From the NCBI RefSeq assembly GCF_030159895.1, contig NZ_BSNI01000001.1, positions 62,001 through 126,000 of the forward strand: a stretch of 64,000 bases of DNA. Direction: 5' to 3'. This document shows positions 28,571 to 36,427 of this stretch, piece after piece. The notes below the pieces were generated by a model. The model searched no databases. It was not told where the DNA came from and saw only the letters and a list, made by a program, of their open reading frames with translations. Source of the DNA: Maritalea porphyrae (GTDB lineage Bacteria; Pseudomonadota; Alphaproteobacteria; Rhizobiales; Devosiaceae). Within the stretch, counting starts at the first letter, position 1. The number at the start of each line of letters is the position of its first letter. Made by a program: the position numbers and the translations under genes.

Positions 28571-29146
28571 TTACAAAAGCCCCTTCAGTGTCTTTTTGGC
28601 TTCATGGACATGCCAAGAAACCGTGCTTTCCTTGCACCCCATTACGCTAGCGCATTCAGCGTGGCTCATGTCTTCGCCATAAACCATCAGCACTGCATCA
28701 CGTTGTTTGTCTGGCAGTTGGCGCACCGCAGCCCAGACTTCATTTATTGCCAGGTCATCTTCTTGGCTCGATGGCGTTGTTGTAGGCGCAACCAAGCTGA
28801 GTGCCGCCACATTCCGCCCCTGCCTGCCCGCAACACGCTGGTGATCACGTACAGCGTTTAATGTTATCCGATAGAGCCAACTCGAAAACTTTGAACGGCG
28901 ATCAAACTGACCGATCGCTTGCGCCAGCTTAATTACAACCGTTTGTGTAACGTCTTCAGCATCTTGTTGGTTGCCAAGCCACTTATAGGCGACCCTAAGA
29001 ACAAACTCATATTGCTGATCAACAACCTGCGCGAACGCGGCCCTGTCGCCTGCTGCCGCAGCTTTCACCAGCTCATCCAAATTCGCTTCTTCGCCAAAAT
29101 CGCCCGTCAATATCGGTTCCAAACTCAAGTCCAATTGCGCACCCAT
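28571..29146 (-). CDS. ECF-type RNA polymerase sigma factor
   Basis: 191 residues. Region 2 (about 35-100) includes DAEDVTQTVVIKLAQAI and FSSWLYRITLNAVRDHQR; region 4 (about 130-185) includes LPDKQRDAVLMVYGEDMSHAECA and CKESTVSWHVHEAKKTL. The 25-residue N-terminal extension is not part of the sigma fold. Cotranscribed with the VWA membrane protein. A terminator for the upstream gene (29203-29232) isolates its promoter to about 55 bp. Sigma group and target promoters are unknown. Confidence 0.9.
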   Translation of the reverse strand: MGAQLDLSLEPILTGDFGEEANLDELVKAAAAGDRAAFAQVVDQQYEFVLRVAYKWLGNQQDAEDVTQTVVIKLAQAIGQFDRRSKFSSWLYRITLNAVRDHQRVAGRQGRNVAALSLVAPTTTPSSQEDDLAINEVWAAVRQLPDKQRDAVLMVYGEDMSHAECASVMGCKESTVSWHVHEAKKTLKGLL

Positions 29147-29202
29147 TGGGTATCAAACAACTATAAGACGATTGTAAGGAGACATTCCTTGGAAAGAACT
29201 TC

Positions 29203-29232
29203 AAAAAAATGGCGGTTCCTTCTGGAACCGCC
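29203..29232 (-). terminator. Rho-independent terminator after DUF2177 gene
   Basis: On the reverse strand GGCGGTTCC-AGAA-GGAACCGCC forms a perfect 9-bp stem followed by A then seven T residues. It lies 31 bp after the DUF2177 stop. Confidence 0.9.
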
Positions 29233-29263
29233 ACAAGGGAGGATAGAACTCTAATTCTTGAAC

Positions 29264-29671
29264 TTATGCTTGTAAGATCATTTTGGTAATTTGATAGCCT
29301 GCATAAGCTGACACAGCAGACAGCACGCCGCCCCAAACAATGTCGACTGCAGCGACTTCCCATGACCAGCCTTTAAGCGTCGCCATGTTGGTAATGTCAT
29401 ATGTCGCATAGGCCAGCACTCCAAACACGGCGGCATTCACCACAGCTACCATTGCATTCCCGTCTTTAAGTGCTGGGATAATCGCTAGGTGCACAATACC
29501 CATCACATAGAAAAGATAGAAGAAGGCAGCTATGCCGAGATTGGGTTGATCAAGCAAAAGCGGACCTAACCGCTCAAAATAGAATTTGCGCGCCACAAAG
29601 CTAAGCCAGACAAAATCAATGCCAAGAAACACAACGAGCGTACCGACATAAGCAACAAGATATTGGACCAT
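29264..29671 (-). CDS. DUF2177 family membrane protein
   Basis: 135 residues with four predicted transmembrane helices: YLVAYVGTLVVFLGIDFVWL, the FFYLFYVMGIVHLAIIP region, NAAVFGVLAYATYDITNMATL and the last helix GGVLSAVSAYAGYQI. The conserved D-x-x-W (FVWL) and TYDITN motifs mark DUF2177. Function unknown. In alphaproteobacteria such genes often sit in RpoE/ChrR-controlled stress clusters with the flavoprotein and DUF1365 genes, as here. The ATG at 29671 is preferred over the 11-codon longer reading, which spans the promoter region. Confidence 0.85.
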   Translation of the reverse strand: MVQYLVAYVGTLVVFLGIDFVWLSFVARKFYFERLGPLLLDQPNLGIAAFFYLFYVMGIVHLAIIPALKDGNAMVAVVNAAVFGVLAYATYDITNMATLKGWSWEVAAVDIVWGGVLSAVSAYAGYQITKMILQA

Positions 29672-29737
29672 AATAATTCCCCTTGGTTGCCCTTGATAAC
29701 GCATCAGAACAAAAAGTGGTTCACATTATATTTTTTG

Positions 29738-29743
29738 TGATCC
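29738..29743 (+). promoter_or_regulatory. Candidate RpoE -35 element upstream of the flavoprotein gene
   Basis: TGATCC matches the -35 element of RpoE (ECF11) promoters of Rhodobacter, located 57 bp before the flavoprotein ATG. A convincing -10 at 16-18 bp was not found, so this is tentative. Confidence 0.3.
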
Positions 29744-29799
29744 ATCTGCCAATTTGAACCGTTTGACTTATAATGGTTTTTCTTAGCGCGAGTGATATA

Positions 29800-31128
29800 A
29801 TGCAAAAACAAAACATTGCTGTAATCGGTTCTGGTATTTCTGGTCTTTCTGCGACTTGGCTCCTATCAAAATCTCACAATGTTACTGTTTATGAAGCTGG
29901 CGCCTATTTGGGTGGCCACACCAACACTGTTGATGTGGAAACCTTTGATGGCAGCACGGCTGTTGATACAGGTTTCATTGTATTCAATGAACCAAATTAC
30001 CCGAATCTGACAGCGCTTTTCGATCACCTTGGTGTCAAAACCCATCATACCGATATGAGCTTTTCATTTTCAATGGATCAGGGGCGGTACGAATATTCTG
30101 GATCTGGTGCCAATGGCTATTTTGGCCAACGTCGCAATGTGATCAATCGCGATCATTGGCGCCAATTTGGCGACATGGTTCGATTTTTCGAAACGGCACC
30201 TGAGCGCATCACCGCATACAACGACAATATCTCGCTTGGCGACTATCTGACTGCAGAAGAGTTTTCACAATTCTTCATCAACAACCACGTAATTCCGATG
30301 GGCGCCGCAATTTGGTCAACAGACGCTGCTGAAATGATGGCCTACCCGGCAAAAACCTTCATCGACTTTTATGCCAACCATGCGCTGCTGAAAATCAAAC
30401 AAAAGCCAGATTGGCGATCTGTCATTGGCGGCGGCCGCACTTATGTGAACCGCTTGATCGAAACAGGCAATTTTGAGACCAAACTCAACTCGCCAATTCG
30501 ATCCGTCGTGCGTCACGATAACTTTGTACACATCGTAGATGGTGATGGTGTTTCACGCGCATTCGATCAAGTCGTGATGGCTACGCACGCAGATACCACG
30601 TTGCAGCTTTTAGACGAGCCAGATGAACTTGAAAGCGGCCTATTACGCCATTTCCCATACCAGCTAAACAAGGCTGTGCTACACAGTGACAAAGATTGGA
30701 TGCCGAAACGCAAGCGTTTGTGGTCATGCTGGAACTATCTGAAAGATAACAGCCAGGCGGACGACAAACTGTGCGTCACCTATTGGATGAACGAACTTCA
30801 AGAGCTGACAACCAAACAAGATTTGTTTGTCACTTTAAACCCAACCGGTGAAATTGACGAACTCGAAACCTATGCCGAGTTCGACTATATGCACCCGGTG
30901 TTCGATGCCAATTCGATCGAAGCGCAAAAATCGCTTTGGTCACTTCAAGGGCGGAACAGAACTTGGTTCTGCGGCGCCTATTTCGGATATGGATTTCACG
31001 AAGATGGGATTCAGTCAGGTTTAGCCGTTGCTGAACAGCTCGGCGGCGTGCGTCGTCCGTGGAATACAATCAACGAATCTGGCCGCATTCATGTACATGG
31101 TCCTAAAGAAAAAGTGGCCGCAGAATGA
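29800..31128 (+). CDS. COG2907 FAD/NAD-binding amine-oxidase-like protein
   Basis: 442 residues. Rossmann motif IAVIGSGISGLSATWLLSK at the N terminus, then the long conserved stretch around TVDVETFDGSTAVDTGFIV, VIPMGAAIWSTDAAEMMAYP and the C-terminal WFCGAYFGYGFHEDGIQSG. The family pairs with DUF1365 and fatty acid cyclopropane synthase-like genes, and in Rhodobacter homologues are part of the RpoE/ChrR singlet-oxygen response linked to modified (furan) fatty acids. The ATG at 29800 is chosen; the next gene overlaps its stop by 4 bp. Confidence 0.88.
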   Translation: MQKQNIAVIGSGISGLSATWLLSKSHNVTVYEAGAYLGGHTNTVDVETFDGSTAVDTGFIVFNEPNYPNLTALFDHLGVKTHHTDMSFSFSMDQGRYEYSGSGANGYFGQRRNVINRDHWRQFGDMVRFFETAPERITAYNDNISLGDYLTAEEFSQFFINNHVIPMGAAIWSTDAAEMMAYPAKTFIDFYANHALLKIKQKPDWRSVIGGGRTYVNRLIETGNFETKLNSPIRSVVRHDNFVHIVDGDGVSRAFDQVVMATHADTTLQLLDEPDELESGLLRHFPYQLNKAVLHSDKDWMPKRKRLWSCWNYLKDNSQADDKLCVTYWMNELQELTTKQDLFVTLNPTGEIDELETYAEFDYMHPVFDANSIEAQKSLWSLQGRNRTWFCGAYFGYGFHEDGIQSGLAVAEQLGGVRRPWNTINESGRIHVHGPKEKVAAE

Positions 31129-31910
31129 GCATAAAAAACGCAATCTACAAAGGCACTGTAACGCATAAGAGGCTGCGCCCAAAGAAACACGGGCTCAGCT
31201 ATTCGGTGTTCAATGTTCTCATAGACTGCAGCGAGATCTCAGCCCTTAGCAAGAAGCTCAAGTTCTTTTCGTACAACAAACCCAATGTGGTTAGTCTTTA
31301 CGACAAGGACTTTGGCGACAGCAAAGATCTGATGAGCTATCTCAACGGCTTGGCGCAGAAAGCCACGCCTGAGATTGAGATTTCGCGCTTCAAAATGCTG
31401 ACCTATCCGCGCATCTTCGGCTACGCCTTCAACCCGCTCACGGTCTATTTCGGCCTGGATGCGAACGAAGAAACACGCCTTATGATCTATGAGGTCAACA
31501 ACACATTTGGCCAGCGCCACACCTATGTGATCCCTGCCGAACAGCGCGAAGATGGCATGATCTGGCAAAACTGTGACAAGCAGTTTTATGTTTCGCCTTT
31601 CAATGATGTAAGCGGCAACTATACCTTTCACGTAACACCGATCGCAGAAAAGCTGACCATTGGCGTTGCCTTGCGCGACGACGAAGGACCATTGCTCAAT
31701 GCGTTCTTTGCGGGGAAACGTGAGGAACTGACAGATAGCGGGCTGCTCAAAGCCATCTTAAACACCGGCTGGATGACCGCCAAAGTTATGGCAGGCATTC
31801 ATTGGGAAGCGTTAAAACTATTGATCAAAGGCGTGAGGCTCAAGCCGCGGCCAAAAGCACCGAAACGCGCAATTGAATTTGTGAAAAAGCAAATTGACCC
31901 CGCCGAATAA
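31125..31910 (+). CDS. DUF1365 family protein
   Basis: 261 residues. Starts with the family pattern YKGTVTHKRLRPKKHGLSYSVF and contains YPRIFGYAFNPLTVYFG and VNNTFGQRHTYV. ATGA overlap with the flavoprotein gene shows coupling. DUF1365 is of unknown chemistry; its constant partner genes point to lipid acyl-chain modification (family knowledge). No cyclopropane synthase homologue is inside this window, which is unusual for the cluster. Convergent with the SDR gene across a terminator. Confidence 0.87.
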   Translation: MSIKNAIYKGTVTHKRLRPKKHGLSYSVFNVLIDCSEISALSKKLKFFSYNKPNVVSLYDKDFGDSKDLMSYLNGLAQKATPEIEISRFKMLTYPRIFGYAFNPLTVYFGLDANEETRLMIYEVNNTFGQRHTYVIPAEQREDGMIWQNCDKQFYVSPFNDVSGNYTFHVTPIAEKLTIGVALRDDEGPLLNAFFAGKREELTDSGLLKAILNTGWMTAKVMAGIHWEALKLLIKGVRLKPRPKAPKRAIEFVKKQIDPAE

Positions 31911-31928
31911 AGAACCAATTTCAGACAC

Positions 31929-31951
31929 AAAAAAGGGGCGCTTAGCGCCCC
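31929..31951 (-). terminator. Terminator of the rpoE-chrR-SDR operon
   Basis: On the reverse strand GGGGCGCTAAGCGCCCC is followed by six T residues. The stem includes the last codons and stop of the SDR gene. The same hairpin lacks a T run in the forward direction. Confidence 0.9.
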
Positions 31952-32703
31952 ATTATCCGTCGCATGGCCCAATAAAATGGCCGATTAGGTAGTATGCGCA
32001 GCAGCTTCATGATCAATGCAAAGCGCCAAGGAAAGATGATCTCGACCTTTTGTTTGTCGATCCCTTCCGCGATATAGCGCGCAGCTTCATCTGCCGTAAT
32101 CAGGTCAGGCATCGGGAATGGATTGTCCCGTGTCGCCGGTGTGTCCACAAATCCTGGGTTGATCACGCTCACATGGATGCCGAACTGCTCAAGTTCAGGT
32201 TTCAATGTCTCAGCTAAGTTGATCAGTGCCGCTTTGGTTGGTCCATAAGCCATCGAACGCGGTAGACCCCGAAAGCCCGCCACTGACGCCATGATGGCGA
32301 TATGCCCGCCTCCACGTTCCCGCATCAATGGGATCAGCTTTTCAATCGCGTAGATCACACCCATATAGTTGACTTCAAGACCTGTGCGTATCTTTGCAAC
32401 GTCCATCTGGTCAGCATCCATCAGCGCCCAAGCGCCAGCATTAAGGATTGCGACGTCAATTGGAGCTTGCGCTTCAATCGCATCGATAGTTTTGTGAACA
32501 TCTTCTCGCACAGATACATCCAATGGAAATGCATCTATGTTGCCGCTCGCGCTTGCGAGCTCGTTCAACTTGTCTGCAGAACGCGCAGAGATTGAGACGT
32601 TATCGCCCTGCCCTGCCATACGTTCTGCCAAGGCGTAGCCAATACCAGAGCTAGCGCCGGTTATCCAAACCCGGCGCTTCTCTTCGTGATGATGATGATC
32701 CAT
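31942..32703 (-). CDS. Short-chain dehydrogenase/reductase
   Basis: 253 residues. Cofactor motif TGASSGIGYALAERM at 15-29, NAG motif ILNAGAW near 90, and catalytic Ser plus YGPTK (Tyr-x-x-x-Lys) at about 151. The N terminus reads MDHHHHEEKRR, a natural run of four histidines. Third gene of rpoE-chrR-SDR, starting 4 bp after chrR, matching the composition of RpoE-controlled stress clusters. Probably acts on a lipid or aldehyde substrate, but this is inference from context. Confidence 0.87.
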   Translation of the reverse strand: MDHHHHEEKRRVWITGASSGIGYALAERMAGQGDNVSISARSADKLNELASASGNIDAFPLDVSVREDVHKTIDAIEAQAPIDVAILNAGAWALMDADQMDVAKIRTGLEVNYMGVIYAIEKLIPLMRERGGGHIAIMASVAGFRGLPRSMAYGPTKAALINLAETLKPELEQFGIHVSVINPGFVDTPATRDNPFPMPDLITADEAARYIAEGIDKQKVEIIFPWRFALIMKLLRILPNRPFYWAMRRIMGR

Positions 32704-32707
32704 GGAC

Positions 32708-33394
32708 TTAAATTCCGATAATCGGCTGTAGAATTCGCTCTACTAGGCCTTTGAATTTAGTAGGCTTTTCTGTTGCCACCAAACAGATGCACGGTGCGCC
32801 AGCTTCAACAATCGGCTGATGCTCAACATGTTCGTCCAAGTCAGCAATATCACCGGGGCCAAAACGACCAAATCGATCCGTGTAAGCACCGGACAATATA
32901 AGCGTCATTTCCATGCCGCCATGTCCATGCTCTGGCACTGCCTGCCCTTCCGCAATATTCAGCAAATAGAGCGAAGAAGGCACGTCTTTGCCCAAATCGA
33001 TATCATGTTTCGAGATGCCAGGCGCAACCTTTTTCCATTCAATGTCCGCAATTTGCGAGCCTAGAAATCGCTGCAATGGCATCGGGACGTCGCCAGATAT
33101 CGCTGCACGTTTCTTCGGAAATTGGTGTACATTTTGCGCATCCACGCCATCAACATTAGCTTGGTTTTGCTCGTCAATCGCTGCCATAAGCTTTGCAAAA
33201 GCGTCTTCGTTCACCGCAGTTTCTTCTGCAGCTTCCAACATCTGGCCGCCAAGCTCTTCAGCGTCATGAGATGCTTTTCGGCATTGTTCACACATTGCCA
33301 AATGAGAAGACACAATTACAGCAAATGCTTCGTCCAAATCGCCAGCCGCATAACGGACCAATGTTGCGTCGTCGAGGTGATGAGTCAGTTTCAT
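32708..33394 (-). CDS. chrR: Zinc anti-sigma factor ChrR (cupin)
   Basis: 228 residues. Zinc-binding anti-sigma domain with H6, H31, C35 and C38 (SSHLAMCEQC), the same positions as the ligands known in Rhodobacter ChrR. The C-terminal cupin domain (about 120-215) has PEHGHGGMEMTLILSG, whose His/His/Glu residues form the second zinc site. ChrR holds RpoE inactive until singlet oxygen or related oxidants are present. It overlaps rpoE by 4 bp (ATGA). Confidence 0.95.
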   Translation of the reverse strand: MKLTHHLDDATLVRYAAGDLDEAFAVIVSSHLAMCEQCRKASHDAEELGGQMLEAAEETAVNEDAFAKLMAAIDEQNQANVDGVDAQNVHQFPKKRAAISGDVPMPLQRFLGSQIADIEWKKVAPGISKHDIDLGKDVPSSLYLLNIAEGQAVPEHGHGGMEMTLILSGAYTDRFGRFGPGDIADLDEHVEHQPIVEAGAPCICLVATEKPTKFKGLVERILQPIIGI

Positions 33395-33990
33395 CGCACC
33401 GCCTCCAATTTTCCTTTTAGCTTTCCGTAGGCCAAGCGCATCCGCGACTTAACGGTACCGATAGGCAGAGAAAGCTTTTTTGCAATTTCGCTCTGGCTAA
33501 GATCTGCAACGAAGGCAAGTTGAATCACCTCACGTTGATCTTTTGGTAGATCTTGGAGCGCAGCGCTTATACATTCTTCGCGTTGGCTCTGCAAAACTTC
33601 ATCGTCACTCGATTTGTCGTCTGCAGCAATCTCCATCTCATAGACATCGTCATATGGTCGCGAAGATGCCTTGCGCATCAAATCAATCCGCGCATTACGC
33701 GCGATTGTAAAAATCCAAGCACTCACTGTGCCGCGATCCGGGGAAAACTGCGATGATTTTCGCCAAACCGTCATCATAACGTCTTGCATCAAGTCCTCTG
33801 CCTGCATTACGCCCATGCCGCCTTTAAGCATCATCGCTTTTATGCGGGGGGCAAAATGTTCAAAGAGAGCCTGAAATGCGGCACGATCCTGCGAAGACCC
33901 CACCCGCGCAATTAATTGCCGGTGGTGTTTCGCCAGTTCAATAGCGGGGTTTGGCTCGTTATTATTCACAAGTTTTAACGCCGTTCGCAT
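33391..33990 (-). CDS. rpoE: ECF sigma factor RpoE (singlet-oxygen response type)
   Basis: 199 residues. Region 2: QAEDLMQDVMMTVWRKSSQF and VSAWIFTIARNARIDLMRK; region 4: LPKDQREVIQLAFVADLSQSEIAKKL and GTVKSRMRLAYGKL. The ATG at 33990 has GGGAG upstream; the longer reading begins with TTG. Paired with ChrR, so it belongs to the ECF11 group. Likely targets in the window are its own operon and the flavoprotein/DUF1365 and DUF2177 genes. Confidence 0.94.
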   Translation of the reverse strand: MRTALKLVNNNEPNPAIELAKHHRQLIARVGSSQDRAAFQALFEHFAPRIKAMMLKGGMGVMQAEDLMQDVMMTVWRKSSQFSPDRGTVSAWIFTIARNARIDLMRKASSRPYDDVYEMEIAADDKSSDDEVLQSQREECISAALQDLPKDQREVIQLAFVADLSQSEIAKKLSLPIGTVKSRMRLAYGKLKGKLEAVR

Positions 33991-34013
33991 ATTGCAGTCT
34001 CCCAAATGTATAG

Positions 34014-34043
34014 GGGTTACGTGGCACCCCGTCGAGTGGATTA
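34014..34043 (-). promoter_or_regulatory. Candidate autoregulated rpoE promoter
   Basis: On the reverse strand TAATCC and TAACCC are separated by 18 bp and lie about 24-53 bp before the rpoE ATG. The first resembles the RpoE -35 (TGATCC) with one change; the -10 match is weaker. Confidence 0.35.
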
Positions 34044-34065
34044 CTGCAAATTCAAAAAAATCGAT

Positions 34066-34398
34066 CTATTCTGAGCTAAAGTGCTTTTGCACGTCTGCTG
34101 CCCAACCTAAAAACAAAGCGGCATCCGTTTCAATTACGGGTCTTTTCATCAAACTGGGGTTTTCGCTCAAAAGTTGAAGCGCAGGCTGCAAACGGGCATG
34201 TTCTTCCAATTGCCGCCAAGTGGTCGATTTCTTGTTGACCAACTTGTCCTCGCCAAAAGCGTCGAGAAAGCGCTTGAGCATTGCTTCATCTAATGGGGTC
34301 TGTCGCACATCGACAAATTCCACTTTGTTGCCTGCGGCTTCCAACGCTTTTTTGGCTTTTCGGCAGCTATCGCAGTTCTTCAAACCGTACAACTTCAT
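34066..34398 (-). CDS. ArsC/Spx-like thioredoxin-fold protein (YffB type)
   Basis: 110 residues, starting MKLYGLKNCDSCRKAKKAL, with a CxxC active-site pair at 9-12. The conserved VNKKSTTWRQL and MKRPVIET segments place it in the ArsC family, YffB/Spx-like branch. Because the second cysteines of true arsenate reductases are not obvious, a glutathione-dependent thiol reductase of unknown substrate is the better call. The ATG at 34398 follows GGAGAG; it starts 22 bp after the isoaspartyl peptidase stop and is probably cotranscribed. Confidence 0.82.
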   Translation of the reverse strand: MKLYGLKNCDSCRKAKKALEAAGNKVEFVDVRQTPLDEAMLKRFLDAFGEDKLVNKKSTTWRQLEEHARLQPALQLLSENPSLMKRPVIETDAALFLGWAADVQKHFSSE

Positions 34399-34420
34399 CT
34401 TCTTCTCTCCATGACTGACC

Positions 34421-35356
34421 TCAATCAGAAAATATTGCCGTCGTCGGTGTACCGCCTTCAATTTGCGATGCACGATACATACCGTTGGTGTTCATCATCA
34501 AAACAGGTGCGCCAGATTGACCGATTGCCACAACGCCACCTGCGCCATCAATTGTTGGCAATTCATCCATTACTTTGCGGCGCACAGCATCCTCAAGCGA
34601 AGCCCCGCCATACTCCATCATTGCCGCAATATCCCGCGCCACACACATGCGAATGAACATTTCGCCATGACCAGTAGCAGAAACCGCGCAACTTTTGTCG
34701 TTGGCGTAAGTTCCTGCGCCAATTAGCGGCGCATCACCCACGCGACCCGTTTTTTTGTTGGTCATGCCGCCGGTAGATGTTGCAGCAGCCAGCCCACCAA
34801 ACCTGTCCCGTGCGACCGCACCAACGGTGCCATACTTGCCGTCATTATGATCAAGCGAAACAACACTGGCTTTTTGAGCAGCTAGCAATTGCTGATGGCG
34901 GTATTCAGTAAAAAAGAAGTTCGGCTCGACTTCTGAGATGCCCATTTCCCTCGCAAATTCATGCGCGCCATCGCGTGAAAACAGCAAATGCTCAGACTGT
35001 TCCATGATCAGTCGTGCCAAGCTGATTGGATGTTCGACTTTGTTGACCCCAATCACAGCGCCCGCCTCAAGATCCGAGCCGCGCATAATCGCAGCGTCAA
35101 GTTCAAAAGTCGCATCAGATGTCAAAACACTGCCATAACCAGCATTGAAGTTCTCGTCATTTTCTAATTCAACGACGGTCGCTTCCACAGCATCCAAGCT
35201 GGAGCCCCCGTCTGCTAAGATGTCAGTACCAGCTTTCAACGCTCGCGCCAAACCATCATGACAAGCCGCTTCCTTTTCCGGTGTCAGCGCAGCGCGTGGA
35301 ATGGTGCCGGCCCCACCGTGTAGCGCTATGCCCCACTGATATTCAGCCATAATCAA
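34421..35356 (-). CDS. iaaA: Isoaspartyl peptidase / plant-type L-asparaginase
   Basis: 311 residues, Ntn hydrolase precursor. N-terminal WGIALHGGAGTIPR and the autoprocessing site before the catalytic threonine in KYGTVGAVARDRFGGLAAATSTGG (about residue 180) are diagnostic; TGHGEMFIR is also conserved. It should self-cleave into alpha and beta chains and remove beta-aspartyl residues from dipeptides or act on asparagine. No signal peptide. It overlaps the P1 peptidase gene by 4 bp (ATGA). Confidence 0.92.
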   Translation of the reverse strand: MIMAEYQWGIALHGGAGTIPRAALTPEKEAACHDGLARALKAGTDILADGGSSLDAVEATVVELENDENFNAGYGSVLTSDATFELDAAIMRGSDLEAGAVIGVNKVEHPISLARLIMEQSEHLLFSRDGAHEFAREMGISEVEPNFFFTEYRHQQLLAAQKASVVSLDHNDGKYGTVGAVARDRFGGLAAATSTGGMTNKKTGRVGDAPLIGAGTYANDKSCAVSATGHGEMFIRMCVARDIAAMMEYGGASLEDAVRRKVMDELPTIDGAGGVVAIGQSGAPVLMMNTNGMYRASQIEGGTPTTAIFSD

Positions 35357-36357
35357 CCCTCCTCCAAGAACTTGCGAAACGACGGCAGTTGAGTGCCGTC
35401 ATACCCAACACGGCTTTCGCTGTGCCACATGGCGCGATAAATCGCTTCTTCCGTGGCTTCGACGGTGGCTAGGAACAACTTATCCAAAAGACGTTCTGCG
35501 ATCCGATCGTCAGACGGGGTAGCAGTGGAAAAGGCAATGGCAATGTCACCACTACCATGACCCAAATAGCTGCCCGTGCGTCCAAGCGCGGCTGAAGCAC
35601 GCTTTGCAACACGTTTTAGTTGCCGAGAATCAAGTGGCGCATCAGTGGCGAGCACAATAATAATTGATCCCTTATCCTCATGTTCAACAATCTCATCTGT
35701 GCCAATCATTCGTCGACCACAAAACCGCAGCTCGCTTTGCTGCCCAAAATTGGACAAAACCAGCGCGCCGAGCGTGTACTCTGCATCTTCAATATTGATC
35801 AGACGCGAGGCACTGCCCAACCCACCCGCGAACCCAAATGTTCGCATGCCAGTACCCGCGCCAACGGCGCCCAGTGTAAACTCAACATCGGCCGCTTCAA
35901 TCGCCGCAAAAACATCACGTTCGGTCACGTGCATTGACTGAATATCGTTGAGCAACCCATCGTTGCATTCAAGCGCCAACGCATTCACCGTCGGTAACGA
36001 GCGACCAATATCTGGATTATCCTCAACCGCTCGCTTGATCAGCGCCGAAGAACAGACTGGCATGGCAAATGTATTGCTGAGCACAATCGGCGTTTCAATT
36101 TGTCCAAGCTCTTCAAGCTGAACCAAACCAACACTTTTGCCGAACCCGTTCAAAACAGCCACCGCCGCTTCAACTTTGTCGCCAAACAAGTCACCACCAT
36201 GCGGCAAAATCGCGGTTACGCCGGTCCGCGCACTACCGCTTGTCAAAGTCGTATGTCCAACTTTGACGCCGCTAACATCAGTAATCAGATTGCGAGTACC
36301 ACAAGGCAAAGACCACCAGCCATCACAAAGTTGGTTGAAGAGCAGATCAGAATGCAT
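35353..36357 (-). CDS. P1 family (S58) aminopeptidase, DmpA/BapA type
   Basis: 334 residues. NLITDVSGVKVGHTTL at the N terminus, GAVGAGTGMRTFGFAGGLGSAS in the middle and TLGALVLSNFGQ, whose serine would be the N-terminal nucleophile after self-cleavage, as in DmpA. Family members release N-terminal D- or beta-amino acids. Coupled to iaaA, giving two self-processing amidohydrolases for unusual peptide bonds in one operon. Upstream bases 36366-36377 hold CAATT-GA-AATTG. Confidence 0.88.
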   Translation of the reverse strand: MHSDLLFNQLCDGWWSLPCGTRNLITDVSGVKVGHTTLTSGSARTGVTAILPHGGDLFGDKVEAAVAVLNGFGKSVGLVQLEELGQIETPIVLSNTFAMPVCSSALIKRAVEDNPDIGRSLPTVNALALECNDGLLNDIQSMHVTERDVFAAIEAADVEFTLGAVGAGTGMRTFGFAGGLGSASRLINIEDAEYTLGALVLSNFGQQSELRFCGRRMIGTDEIVEHEDKGSIIIVLATDAPLDSRQLKRVAKRASAALGRTGSYLGHGSGDIAIAFSTATPSDDRIAERLLDKLFLATVEATEEAIYRAMWHSESRVGYDGTQLPSFRKFLEEG

Positions 36358-36427
36358 GGCACCTACAATTGAAATTGTTCACTTTGTCAGCATGCTGGCC
36401 TTTGCTTAGAACACTTGCAATCGCTAA

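Noticed and set aside
29147-29202. Possible ECF autoregulated promoter (GGAAT and CGTC elements)
   Set aside because: Spacing between the elements is about 13 bp, shorter than the 15-17 bp expected, so support is too weak.
32668-32703. His-run as vector or tag contamination
   Set aside because: The surrounding operon is continuous, spacing to chrR is natural, and no vector sequence is present.
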